Below are positions 27,780 through 35,932 of a stretch of DNA of 64,000 nt, piece after piece. Origin of the DNA: Symbiobacterium terraclitae (GTDB lineage: Bacteria; Bacillota; Sulfobacillia; Symbiobacteriales; Symbiobacteriaceae); contig NZ_JAGGLG010000005.1 in NCBI RefSeq assembly GCF_017874315.1, positions 62,001-126,000 on the forward strand. Direction: 5' to 3'. The notes beneath the pieces are model-generated. The model ran no database searches. It was not told the origin of the DNA and saw only the letters and a program-made list of their open reading frames with translations. Each line of letters opens with the position of its first letter. The stretch's first letter is position 1. A program made the position numbers and the translations under genes.

Positions 27780-28139
27780 CGAGGCCCGGCCGCCCGTGAG
27801 CAGCGTGGATCGCGACGCCCGGCGGCGCTTGAGCACGCTTGCAGGTGACTCGAGGCTGTCGTCGAACTGCCTGGGACATGACGCCCGAGGCTGGTACGGA
27901 CCCTTGTACGTGACGCCCGGTGACGGACGAGCAGCGCCGGCACGTGATGCCCGGCGGGCGGCGAGCACCCTTGCACGTGGACTCCAGGCTGTCGTCGAAC
28001 TGCCTGGGACATGACGCCCGAGGCTGGTACGGACCCTTGTACGTGACGCCCGGAGGCTGGTACGGACCCTTGTACGTGACGCCCGGTGACGGACGATCAG
28101 CGCCGGCACGTGGCGCCCGGCGGGCGGCGCCGGCGCGCG
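27780..28139. repeat. Degenerate tandem array of ~33-nt units
   Basis: Eleven head-to-tail units of 29-34 nt, most starting TGACGCCCGG and many ending CCCTTGTACG or CCGGCACG. Starts: 27780, 27813, 27846, 27879, 27911, 27945, 27978, 28012, 28044, 28077, 28111. A 68-base block (27853-27920) recurs exactly at 27986-28053, showing higher-order duplication of about 133 nt. The array fills most of the gap between the importer terminator and the MurK-like gene. The minus-strand frame gives an 11-residue repeat, but I see no start signal or family and treat it as non-coding. Confidence 0.85.
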
Positions 28140-28167
28140 ACACCCGCGGAATGGGAGGACTTGCGCG

Positions 28168-29103
28168 ATGGCAGAACGCCTTGTTGTGCTCGGAATCGAC
28201 GGCGGGGGAACCCGAACCCGGTGCCTTGCGGCCGACCTCTCGGGCAACATCCTGGGCGAGGGCGCCGGGGGACCGGCCAACGCCCTGGTGGTGGGCCAGG
28301 AGAGGGCGGTGGTCAGCGTGGCCGAGGCCGTCCGGCACGCCCTGCAGGCCGCCGGCCGCACCCCTGACGACGTGGGAGCGGTCTGCGCGGGGCTCGCAGG
28401 TGCGGGCCAGCCCGAGACGCAGGAAGCGCTGGCCGGGGCCCTCGCCGCAGCGCTGGCCCTGCCGGCAGCGGCGCGCATCCAGGTGGTAACCGACGCCCGC
28501 ATCGCGCTGGCCGGTGCGCTGCAGGGAAAGCCCGGTGCGATCCTCATCGCAGGCACCGGCTCCATCGCCTACGGGCTGGACGACCGGGGCCGGCTGCACC
28601 GGGCAGGCGGCTGGGGTTGGATCCTCGGCGACGAGGGCAGCGGCTTCACCATCGGCCGCCAAGCACTGGCGGCGGGCCTCGCCGCCCTGGACGGCACCGG
28701 CCCGGCGACAGTGCTGGGCGACCGCATCTGCGCCGCCTGGAACCTCCAGCAGCTCTCCCAGGCGGTTCCCCGGGTCTACGCCGACCCGGCCGCCGCCCGG
28801 ACGGAGATCGCCGCGCTGGTACCCGTCGTGGTGCAGGCGGCCGGCGAGGGCGACGCGGTGTCCCGCGAGATCCTGGCGCAGGCAGGGCGGGACCTGGCGC
28901 AGCTGGCTGCGGCGCTCCTCCGCCGCCTGGCCCTGCCGGAGCCGGTGGTGGCCACCACCGGCGGCGTGCTGGAGAGCGTGGCAGCCGTGCGGGAGGCCCT
29001 GATCCGCCGCCTGGCCGAACTGGCGCCCGCCGCCCGGGTCGTGGCGAGCGCCGCCAGCCCCGCCTCCGGGGCAGTGCTGATGGCCCGGATGATGCTGGGG
29101 TAA
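28168..29103 (+). CDS. BadF/BcrA-type sugar kinase, MurK-like
   Basis: 311-aa ASKHA kinase. Motifs: GIDGGGTRTRCLAAD (9-23, phosphate 1), ANALVVGQE, CAGLAGAGQPE (about 72-82), IAGTGSIAYG (about 129-138, phosphate 2), GDEGSGFTIG (about 152-161) and TTGGVLES (adenosine). These match MurK of Clostridium acetobutylicum and the GlcNAc kinase type, which phosphorylate MurNAc and/or GlcNAc at the 6-OH. ATG at 28168 after GGGAGG. With MurQ elsewhere in the window this kinase would make MurNAc-6-phosphate without a PTS. It is distinct from the kinase at 10114-11121 (24 residues shorter, different loop sequences). Confidence 0.83.
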   Translation: MAERLVVLGIDGGGTRTRCLAADLSGNILGEGAGGPANALVVGQERAVVSVAEAVRHALQAAGRTPDDVGAVCAGLAGAGQPETQEALAGALAAALALPAAARIQVVTDARIALAGALQGKPGAILIAGTGSIAYGLDDRGRLHRAGGWGWILGDEGSGFTIGRQALAAGLAALDGTGPATVLGDRICAAWNLQQLSQAVPRVYADPAAARTEIAALVPVVVQAAGEGDAVSREILAQAGRDLAQLAAALLRRLALPEPVVATTGGVLESVAAVREALIRRLAELAPAARVVASAASPASGAVLMARMMLG

Positions 29104-29191
29104 CGCGGCGGGTAGGGCCGCAAGGCGAGAAGCCATCGGTCATCCGTGCCCTGAGACAGGTCCGGACAGGCTGACAGGCCGTGCAAGGATT

Positions 29192-29227
29192 GAGGGCGGT
29201 CCCGCCACACCTGACGGGGCCGCCCTC
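29192..29227 (+). terminator. Terminator after MurK-like gene
   Basis: GAGGGCGGTCCC (29192-29203) pairs with GGGGCCGCCCTC (29216-29227) with one internal mismatch. It is also positioned to stop the convergent DUF4177 gene. Confidence 0.6.
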
Positions 29228-29253
29228 GTTCATGTCTCCGAAGAGCGCCGTGG

Positions 29254-29433
29254 TCACTCGCAGTCCTCACCGGCGCCGACCTTCCGTTCGAGCGTGACCA
29301 CCAGCGTCGTGAACCCACCGAACCCCTCAACGACATACTGGAACTTGCAGCGCCAGCCGTCCCGGGCGTACGCATTCAGCGTATCCTCGAGTTCCTCGGC
29401 GGTGGCCAGCTTGAGAACCTTGTACTCGTACAC
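29254..29433 (-). CDS. DUF4177-type small protein
   Basis: A 59-aa protein too short for ordinary ORF lists. GTG start at 29433, 9 bases after AAAGGAG; stop TGA at 29254-29256. It begins YEYKVLKL, then ELEDTLNAYARDGWRCKF, and ends TTLVVTLERKV. The pattern of an initial strand (YEYKVL), a Gly-Trp in the middle and a final LERK strand is typical of DUF4177 proteins, small alpha/beta proteins of unknown function. It lies between a terminator and the 19-nt repeat array, on the strand opposite to its neighbours. Confidence 0.75.
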   Translation of the reverse strand: MYEYKVLKLATAEELEDTLNAYARDGWRCKFQYVVEGFGGFTTLVVTLERKVGAGEDCE

Positions 29434-29545
29434 CTGGCATCGCTCCTTTCACGCTCTGTTACGAAGATGACGCCCGGGTGCCCGGTAGTTCGCGGGCCGC
29501 CTGCCAAACGGTTGGCGTATCACCACCCTCCAGGGTACTCGGCAG

Positions 29546-30020
29546 CTTGCCTCCCCTTACGGTCGCCACCTCCCCCTACGACCGCCGCCTCGCTTGACGT
29601 CCGCCGCTTCGCTTAACGACCGTAGCCTCGCCTTACGGTCGCCGACTCACCTTTCAGCCGCCGCGTCGCCTTACGGCCGACGCATCCCCTTTCAACCGCT
29701 ACCTCGCTTGATGCCCGCCGCTTCGCCTGACGTTCGCCGCTTCGCTTGACGTTCGCCGCTTTGCTTGACGTCCGCCCCTTTGCTTAACGACCGTAGCCTC
29801 GCCTTACGGTCGCCGACTCACCTTTCAGCCGCAACGTCGCCTTACGGCCGACGCATCCCCTTTCAACCGCCGCTTCGCTTGACGTCCGCCGCTTTGCTTA
29901 ACGACCTTAGCCTTGCCTTACGGTCGCCGACTCACCTTACAGCTGCCACGTCGCCTTACGCCCGACGCATCCCCTTTCAACCGCCGCCTCACCTTACGGC
30001 AGCCGCCTCCGTGTACGGCC
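29546..30020. repeat. Tandem array of 25 exact 19-nt units
   Basis: Every 19 bases from 29546 to 30020 starts a new unit with no insertions or deletions. The consensus is about GCCGCCTCGCCTTACGGCC. Five-unit blocks recur: units 4-8 (from 29603), 13-17 (from 29774) and 19-23 (from 29888) repeat the same order of variants. Since 19 is not a multiple of 3 the array is not a repeated peptide. A partial unit may extend to about 30035. The flanks 29434-29545 and 30036-30130 show no gene; 29468 has an isolated TGACGCCCGGG like the 33-nt units. Confidence 0.95.
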
Positions 30021-30130
30021 GCCGCCTTCCCCGGAACATCCGGCAGACCTTGACCGTCATTGCCAGAAAGGTCGTGCACCCGTCCGGCGTGGCCGCCGGG
30101 TGAGGGAGCCGAAGTGGAAGGTGAGTGGCG

Positions 30131-31108
30131 ATGAACAGGCATGAGAGGGCGCTGGCGACGGTCCTGGAAGAGCTTCAGGCCCTCCCCGGGACCGATGCCG
30201 TGCTCTTCTTCGGCTCCGTGCAGCGGGGCGAGGGCCAGGCGACCTCCGATCTGGACTTCTACGTCGTCACCTCCGGCCGGGAGTACTGGAGGGCGGGCCG
30301 GGTCGTGGACGGCGTGCAGGTGGAGCTGTTCTTCAACCCGGCGCCCAAGATGCGGGAGCGCCTGGAGGAAGGTGACGCCGTCGCCATCCACGCCTTCGCC
30401 ACCGGCCAGTTGCTGCTGGACCGCTCCGGGGTGGGCAAGGCGCTGGCCGCACGGGCCCGGCAGCTCTGGCAGGAGGGCCCCAAGCCCCTCACGCCGTGGC
30501 AGGCAGCCACCTGGCGGTACCGGCTGACCGACCTGGCCCAGGACATCGAGGACGTGCCCCCCGGCTCGCCGGAGGCGCATCTGCTCGCCGGTCTCCTCGT
30601 ACCCCAGGTGCTGGAGGCGTTCTGCGCCCTCAACCGTGCCTGGGCCGACAAGCCCAAGCGGCTGCTGGCACGCATCCGGCAACTGGACCCCGAGCTTGCC
30701 GACATGGCCGCCGAGTTCTACCGGACGTCCAACCCCGCTGTCGCCGTGCGGATCGCCGACCGGGTCCTGGCACCCTTCGGGGGCCGCATCCACACGTACG
30801 AGAGCGACCGGGTCCCGATCGGCGAGCGCTGGCGCATACCGTTCCCTACCGCCCGGCGAGGATGGGGGCTGAAGGGGCCCTCCGTACACGGGTGCATGAG
30901 TTCAAGCGTAAACGGCAAGGGTTTGAGCCACGCTGGGTGTGGGTACTGGCTCAAAACCTTGCCGTTCAACCTTCAACGACCTCGCCGGCGCCGGCTGATC
31001 GACCCTCCCCCCCGAGTCCGTGACAGTGTCACTGCCCTTTCCGGCCTCCCCCACGGCCCTTCGGGCACCGTCCCAGCCCTCGGCCGGCACCCAATGGTAA
31101 GGATTTGA
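30131..31108 (+). CDS. Nucleotidyltransferase-fold protein running into a repeat array
   Basis: 325-codon frame. The first ~250 residues look genuine: a nucleotidyltransferase motif FFGSVQRGEG then SDLDFYVV (about 28-47) gives the GS and DxD signature, followed by a helical domain resembling small standalone transferases. ATG at 30131 with AAGGTG 7 bases upstream (a GTG at 30125 is possible). From about residue 255 the frame enters the hairpin repeat array (from 30905), and the TGA at 31106-31108 lies inside the second repeat. So the true C-terminus has probably been lost, by repeat insertion or a frameshift near 30850-30905. The nucleotide acceptor is unknown. Confidence 0.65.
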   Translation: MNRHERALATVLEELQALPGTDAVLFFGSVQRGEGQATSDLDFYVVTSGREYWRAGRVVDGVQVELFFNPAPKMRERLEEGDAVAIHAFATGQLLLDRSGVGKALAARARQLWQEGPKPLTPWQAATWRYRLTDLAQDIEDVPPGSPEAHLLAGLLVPQVLEAFCALNRAWADKPKRLLARIRQLDPELADMAAEFYRTSNPAVAVRIADRVLAPFGGRIHTYESDRVPIGERWRIPFPTARRGWGLKGPSVHGCMSSSVNGKGLSHAGCGYWLKTLPFNLQRPRRRRLIDPPPRVRDSVTALSGLPHGPSGTVPALGRHPMVRI

Positions 31109-31500
31109 GCCACCGCCCGGACATGGGGTGGCTCAAATCCTTGCCGTTCAATCTTCAACGACCTCGCCGGCGCCGGCTGATCGCCCCTCTACCCCGGGTC
31201 CCTGAGAGTGTCAATGCCCTTTCCGGCCTCCCCCACGACCCCTTGAGGCCCGTCCCAGCACCCAATGGTAAGGATTTGGGCTACCGCCCAGACGTGGGGT
31301 GGCTCAAATCCTTGCCGTTCAATCTTCAACGACCTCGCCGGCGCCGGCTGATCGCCCCTCTACCCCGGGTCCCTGAGAGTGTCAATGACCTTTCCGGCCC
31401 CTCACGGACCCTTGAGGCCCCGTCCCAGCACCCAATGGTAAGGATTTGAGCCACCGCCCAGACGTGGGGTGGCTCAAATCCTTGCCGTTCAATCCTCAAC
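30911..31500. repeat. Four tandem ~170-nt units, each headed by a long hairpin
   Basis: Hairpins start at about 30911, 31096, 31267 and 31437 (spacing ~185, 171, 170). Each has a 19-20 bp stem: GGTAAGGATTTGAGCCACC with GGTGGCTCAAATCCTTGCC in copies 2-4, and a variant in copy 1. In copy 3 two left-arm changes both give G-U pairs, keeping the stem. The ~120 bases between hairpins are also conserved (TTCAACGACCTCGCCGGCG, then TGTCAATGCCCTTTCCGG). Copy 4 is cut off after its hairpin. Located between the nucleotidyltransferase and the ABC exporter stop. Confidence 0.92.
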
Positions 31501-31536
31501 TACCGCCACCGACAGCCTGCCGTCTTCCCACTCCCC

Positions 31537-33432
31537 CTACCCCGCCTCGAAGAACTTGAACTGCGCCTGGATCAGCCCGTAGTAGACGCCGCGCCGGGCC
31601 ATGAGCGAGTCGTGGGTGCCCATCTCGACGATCTTGCCGTGATCCAGCACCACGATCTTGTCCGCGTTCCGGATCGTCGAGAGCCGGTGGGCGATCACGA
31701 AGGAGGTGCGGCCCTTCAGCAGCCGGGCCAGGGCCTCCTGGATCAGCACCTCCGTCTGCGTGTCGATGGAGGCCGTGGCCTCGTCCAGCACCAGGATCCG
31801 CGGGTCAGCCAGCAGCGCCCGGGCGAAGGAGAGCAGCTGACGCTCGCCCATCGAGAGCCGGGAGCCCCGCTCCCGCACCTCCGTCTGGTACCCCTGGGGC
31901 AGCCGCATGATGAAGTCGTGGGCGCGCACGGCCTTCGCGGCGGCGATGACCTCCTCGTCGGTGGCGTCCAGCCGGCCGAAGCGGATGTTGTCCATGATCG
32001 TGCCGCTGAAGATGAAGGTCTCCTGCAGCACGATGCCGATCTGCCGCCGCAGGGACTCCAGCGTCACGTCCCGCACGTCGATGCCGTCGATGCGCACGGC
32101 GCCCTCGTTCACGTCGTAGAAGCGGGAGAGCAGGTTGATGATCGACGTCTTGCCGGCGCCCGTGTGGCCGACCAGCGCCACGGTCTCGCCCGGCTCCACC
32201 TTGAGCGACACGCCGCTGAGCGCCGTGCGCCCCTCCTCGTAGGCGAAGACCACGTTGTCCAGCTCCACCGCGCCCCGGATGGGCGGCAGGGGCCGGGCGT
32301 CCGGCTTCTCCGGCACCGTCGGCTTCGTGTCCAGGTACTCGAAGATGCGCTCGCTGGAGGCCATGGCCACCAGGATGTTGCCGTACATCTGCGTCAGCCG
32401 GTTGATCGGCTCCCAGAACTGGCCCACGTAGGTGGCGAAGGCCACCAGCACGCCCACGGTGATGGCCCCGCTCTGCAGCACCCGCGTGCCGTACCAGTAG
32501 ACCGCCGCGGTGGCCAGCGCTGCCATGATCTCCACGATGGGGTTGAACCAGGCGTTCCGCCGCTGCACGGCGAGCCAGGTGTAGCGGTTGTCGGCGTTCA
32601 TGTCGCTGAAGAAGTCCTTGTTGGGCTCCTCCTGGCAGAAGGTCTGCGTGACCCGCACGCCCTGGATCGCCTCCGCCAGGTGGGCGGTGAGCCGGGAGCG
32701 CTTGATGCGCACCAGCTGCCAACCGTGCCGCACCTGGGTGCGCAGGCGGCCGGTCACGACGATCATCAGCGGCAGGAAGAGGAAGACCACCAGCGAGAGC
32801 TGCAGGTGCATCGACATCATGATCGCGATGATGCCCACCAGCGTGAGCAGGTCCTGCAGCACGCTGATGATGCCGTTGGTGAACAGGTCCTGCAGCGAGT
32901 TGACGTCGTTGGTGATGCGGACGAGGATCGACCCGGCCGGCCGGGTGTCGAAGAAGCGCAGAGAGAGCGACTGCACGTGGGTGAAGATGCGCGTGCGCAG
33001 GTCGTACAGCGCCCGCTGGCCCACCCAGTTGGTGAGCCGGATCCGGGCGTAGTTGGCCAGCCAGTTGACCAGGTGGACCGCCACCATCGCGCCCACCAGC
33101 AGCGCGAGCCGCTCGGTGCGCCCGAAGGGCTCCAGCCAGCGGGTCCAGACGGTGAACCGGACCTCCTCCTCCAGCGCCGCGTCGATGGTCTGAGCGATGA
33201 GCCAGGGCACCGCCAGCCGGGTGACCGTCGCCGCCAGCATCGCCAGGCCTGCCAGGAGCACCTGCCGGGTGTAGGGCAGCACGTAGCCGCCCAGCCGCCT
33301 CAGCTGGTTCCAGTCGAAGGGCTTCTCGAAGATCTGCTCTTCCTTGTAGTAGAACCGGTCTGCGTTCTCGCTCCGCTCGGGCCGCCCCCGGTGGTGCAGC
33401 TCGCGGGCGGTGCGGTACTCACCCATCCCCAT
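31537..33432 (-). CDS. ABC exporter half-transporter, active-site subunit
   Basis: 631-aa type IV ABC exporter subunit: a six-helix transmembrane domain (about 50-340) then an ATPase domain. Walker A GHTGAGKTS, signature LSMGERQ (a departure from LSGGQ), Walker B ILVLDEATASID with catalytic Glu, and H-loop VIAHRLST. The ATG at 33432 overlaps the upstream stop as TGATG, so translation is coupled; the in-frame GTG at 33441 is less likely. It forms a heterodimer with the product of 33432-35228, as in BmrCD or TM287/288 multidrug exporters. Its long N-terminal extension (about 45 residues, charged) is usual for the larger subunit. Substrate unknown. Confidence 0.9.
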   Translation of the reverse strand: MGMGEYRTARELHHRGRPERSENADRFYYKEEQIFEKPFDWNQLRRLGGYVLPYTRQVLLAGLAMLAATVTRLAVPWLIAQTIDAALEEEVRFTVWTRWLEPFGRTERLALLVGAMVAVHLVNWLANYARIRLTNWVGQRALYDLRTRIFTHVQSLSLRFFDTRPAGSILVRITNDVNSLQDLFTNGIISVLQDLLTLVGIIAIMMSMHLQLSLVVFLFLPLMIVVTGRLRTQVRHGWQLVRIKRSRLTAHLAEAIQGVRVTQTFCQEEPNKDFFSDMNADNRYTWLAVQRRNAWFNPIVEIMAALATAAVYWYGTRVLQSGAITVGVLVAFATYVGQFWEPINRLTQMYGNILVAMASSERIFEYLDTKPTVPEKPDARPLPPIRGAVELDNVVFAYEEGRTALSGVSLKVEPGETVALVGHTGAGKTSIINLLSRFYDVNEGAVRIDGIDVRDVTLESLRRQIGIVLQETFIFSGTIMDNIRFGRLDATDEEVIAAAKAVRAHDFIMRLPQGYQTEVRERGSRLSMGERQLLSFARALLADPRILVLDEATASIDTQTEVLIQEALARLLKGRTSFVIAHRLSTIRNADKIVVLDHGKIVEMGTHDSLMARRGVYYGLIQAQFKFFEAG

Positions 33433-35228
33433 CAGCGGCACCCCCCGTCCCCGGCAGCCTTCCGGGCCTGCTGCTCCTCGTGGTCGCGGAACTGGATGTC
33501 GTAGATGGCGCGGTAGACGCCGCCCATGTCCAGCAGCTGCTCGTGGGTGCCCCGCTCCACGATCCGGCCCGCGTCCAGCACCAGGATCTCGTCGGCGTGC
33601 TTCAGCGAGGAGAGCCGGTGTGCGATGATGAACGTCGTGCGCCCCGCCATCGCATTGCGCAGGGCCGCCTGGATCTCGTGCTCGGTCTCCATGTCCACCG
33701 ACGCCGTGGCATCGTCGAGGATGAGGATGCGCGGGTTGTTAAGGATCGCACGGGCGATGGCGATGCGCTGCTTCTGCCCGCCCGATAGGCCCATGCCCCG
33801 CTCGCCGACGATGGTGTCGTAGCCCTGCGGCAGCTCCATGATGAAGTCGTGGGCCCGGGCCAGCTTGGCCGCCGCCACGATCTCCTCCATCGTGGCCGAC
33901 CGCCGGCCGTAGGCGATGTTCTCCCGGATGGTCGCCGACCAGAGGAAGGTCTCCTGCAGCACGATGCCGATCTGGCTGCGCAGGTCGACCAGGTCCAGCT
34001 TGCGCACGTCCACCCCGTCCACGGTCACCCGGCCCCGGGTCACGTCGTAGAACCGGGGGATCAGGGAGACCAGCGTCGACTTGCCGGAGCCGGTGCCGCC
34101 GATCAGCCCGATCACGCTTCCGGGCGGGGCGTCCAGGTCGATGTCCACGAGCGCCGGGTGGTCGGTGATCTCCTTCGTGTCAGGCCGGGGCGTATCGTAC
34201 TGGAAGGTGACCCCCTCAAAGCGCACGTGGCCCTTCATCCGCGGCAGCCGCACCGCATCGGGCGCCGTCTGCACGGCTACGGGGTGGTCCAGTACCTCCA
34301 GCAGCCGCTCACCCGAGGCCACGGCCTGGGTCAGCTCGTTGATGCGGTAGCCGATCTCCCGCATGGGCCAGATCCAGTACCAGATCAGGCTGTTGAAGGC
34401 GACCAGCTCGCCCAGCGAGAGCTCGCCCCGGATCACCAGCAGGCCGCCGTAGGAGAGCATCAGCGTGAGGGCCAGGTTGGAGAGCAGTTCGATCACGGGG
34501 AAGAAGCGGGCCCAGAGCCCCGAGGTGTTCAGGTTCGCCCTCAGGTACTCCTCGTTGTGGGCGGCGAACTTCTCCACCTCGTACCGCTCCCGGGCGAACG
34601 CCTTGACGGTGCGCATCCCGCTCAGGTTCTCCTGGGTGGCGGTGGAGAGGCCGGCCAGCGCCTCCCGCACCCGGGTGAAGGCCGGGTGCACCTGCCGCTC
34701 GAAGCGCATCACCACCACCAGCAGGAAGGGCATGGCCAGCAGGGTGACCAGCGTGAGCTTCACCGACATGGAGAGCATGACGACCAGCGAGAAGATCGTC
34801 ATGAAGAAGACGTCCATCAGGTGGACGAAGCCGAAGGAGAGGAACATGCGGAAGGCCTCGACATCCGCGGTCACGCGCGACATCAGGTCTCCGGTGTGGG
34901 CGTTGTCGTAGAACTTGAAGTGCAGGTACTGGAGCTTGTCGTACAGGGCGTTGCGCAGGTCCATCGTCGCGTTCTGGCCGAAGACCTGGCCCAGATACTG
35001 GCGGCCGAAGTTGAGTACGGCCCGCACCAGAGCCACCGCCAGCACGGCGCCGGCCCAGTAGGGCAGCTCGGCGAACTGCCGCCCCTTGATCACCCGGTCG
35101 ATCAGCTGCTCCAGCAGCCACGGACGCACCAGCCCGACGGCGGTGAGCACCGCCATGGCCACCACCGAACCCAGCCCCCACGCCAGGTACGGAAGGTAGA
35201 AGCGCCTGAGGCGCATGAACACTTGCAT
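33432..35228 (-). CDS. ABC exporter half-transporter, degenerate-site subunit
   Basis: 598-aa partner. Six transmembrane helices, then Walker A GGTGSGKST, canonical signature LSGGQKQR, and Walker B ILILDDATASVD where Asp replaces the catalytic Glu. With the partner's non-canonical LSMGE signature this gives one competent and one degenerate ATP site, the arrangement known for heterodimeric exporters. ATG at 35228 with GGGAG about 12 bases upstream. First gene of the two-gene operon. Confidence 0.9.
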   Translation of the reverse strand: MQVFMRLRRFYLPYLAWGLGSVVAMAVLTAVGLVRPWLLEQLIDRVIKGRQFAELPYWAGAVLAVALVRAVLNFGRQYLGQVFGQNATMDLRNALYDKLQYLHFKFYDNAHTGDLMSRVTADVEAFRMFLSFGFVHLMDVFFMTIFSLVVMLSMSVKLTLVTLLAMPFLLVVVMRFERQVHPAFTRVREALAGLSTATQENLSGMRTVKAFARERYEVEKFAAHNEEYLRANLNTSGLWARFFPVIELLSNLALTLMLSYGGLLVIRGELSLGELVAFNSLIWYWIWPMREIGYRINELTQAVASGERLLEVLDHPVAVQTAPDAVRLPRMKGHVRFEGVTFQYDTPRPDTKEITDHPALVDIDLDAPPGSVIGLIGGTGSGKSTLVSLIPRFYDVTRGRVTVDGVDVRKLDLVDLRSQIGIVLQETFLWSATIRENIAYGRRSATMEEIVAAAKLARAHDFIMELPQGYDTIVGERGMGLSGGQKQRIAIARAILNNPRILILDDATASVDMETEHEIQAALRNAMAGRTTFIIAHRLSSLKHADEILVLDAGRIVERGTHEQLLDMGGVYRAIYDIQFRDHEEQQARKAAGDGGCR

Positions 35229-35447
35229 GTACGGAACCCACTCCCTTGCGTTATCGGTTGCTCAACCCGTCTCTGCAAGATTCGCCCAGAAACCCGGCAA
35301 TCCTTTCGCCAACCGTACAGTGCAGGGACTTTACTATTAACCTGGCGCGCCTGAAGGCGCGGCGGCAAACAGTTCGACTTGCTCCGCCGTGCGCAGGGTA
35401 GTATCATGGTCGAAACAGGGCCCGACAGAGATGGAGGGGTGTGTGCC

Positions 35448-35891
35448 ATGCAACACCTGCGACGACACCTCTCCGCCGGCGGCCTCGTCTTGAACAAGGG
35501 CGCGATCCTCCTGGTCCGGAACCGGCGCGGTCACTGGGGCCTACCCAAGGGCCACTGGGAGCCCGGGGAACTCCTGGAGGAGACCGCGGCGCGCGAGGTG
35601 CTCGAGGAGACGGGACTCGAGGTGGCCATCGGCGACCTCGCCTTCATCACCGAGTTCCGCAACTATGAGGCCAGGGAGCATCTGGTCCAGTTCTTCTTCG
35701 GGGCGACGTTGCTCGGTGGCTCCATCACGCCCGCCCCCGGCGAGATCTCCGGGGTGAAGTGGGTACCGACCAGCGAGGTCGGGCAGTACATTCGCTGGCG
35801 CCCCTGGCTAGAGCCGCTGACGCACTGGCTGAACGGCGGTACGGTTCGCTACCATTCCTTCCCAGACCCTTCACGCAACAGGATCCGCTAA
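35448..35891 (+). CDS. Nudix hydrolase
   Basis: 147-aa Nudix protein. The Nudix box GHWEPGELLEETAAREVLEETGL (about 27-49, quoted as GHWEPGE and REVLEETGL) fits G-x5-E-x7-REVxEExG exactly. The start is the ATG at 35448 with GGAGG 10 bases upstream; the open frame to 35379 has no ribosome binding site. The LPKGHWEPGE context and the early LVLNKGAILLVRN strand resemble diadenosine-polyphosphate/NTP-type Nudix enzymes, but substrate cannot be inferred reliably. A strong hairpin follows. Confidence 0.88.
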   Translation: MQHLRRHLSAGGLVLNKGAILLVRNRRGHWGLPKGHWEPGELLEETAAREVLEETGLEVAIGDLAFITEFRNYEAREHLVQFFFGATLLGGSITPAPGEISGVKWVPTSEVGQYIRWRPWLEPLTHWLNGGTVRYHSFPDPSRNRIR

Positions 35892-35898
35892 TCCCCGG

Positions 35899-35932
35899 GG
35901 CCGGGGGCTCTCCAGAGCCCCCGGCCTCCTGT
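35899..35932 (+). terminator. Terminator of Nudix gene
   Basis: GGCCGGGGGCTC (35899-35910) pairs perfectly with GAGCCCCCGGCC (35915-35926), four-base loop, then TCCTGT. Confidence 0.7.

Noticed and set aside
25806-28565. 919-codon minus-strand frame
   Set aside because: Antisense to the importer 2 binding protein and kinase; long only because of high GC codon bias.
27664-29136. 490-codon minus-strand frame with 11-residue repeats
   Set aside because: Antisense to the MurK-like gene and built from the 33-nt array; no start signal.
29546-30020. CRISPR array
   Set aside because: No constant repeat with unique spacers; units are contiguous variants of 19 nt, and there are no cas genes.
29765-30103. 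112-codon plus-strand frame within the 19-nt array
   Set aside because: Simply the translation of the repeat (57-nt phase cycle); no ribosome binding site.
30911-31500. Integron attC sites or insertion-sequence ends
   Set aside because: No integrase or transposase nearby, no R-box core sites, and spacers are conserved instead of being different cassettes.
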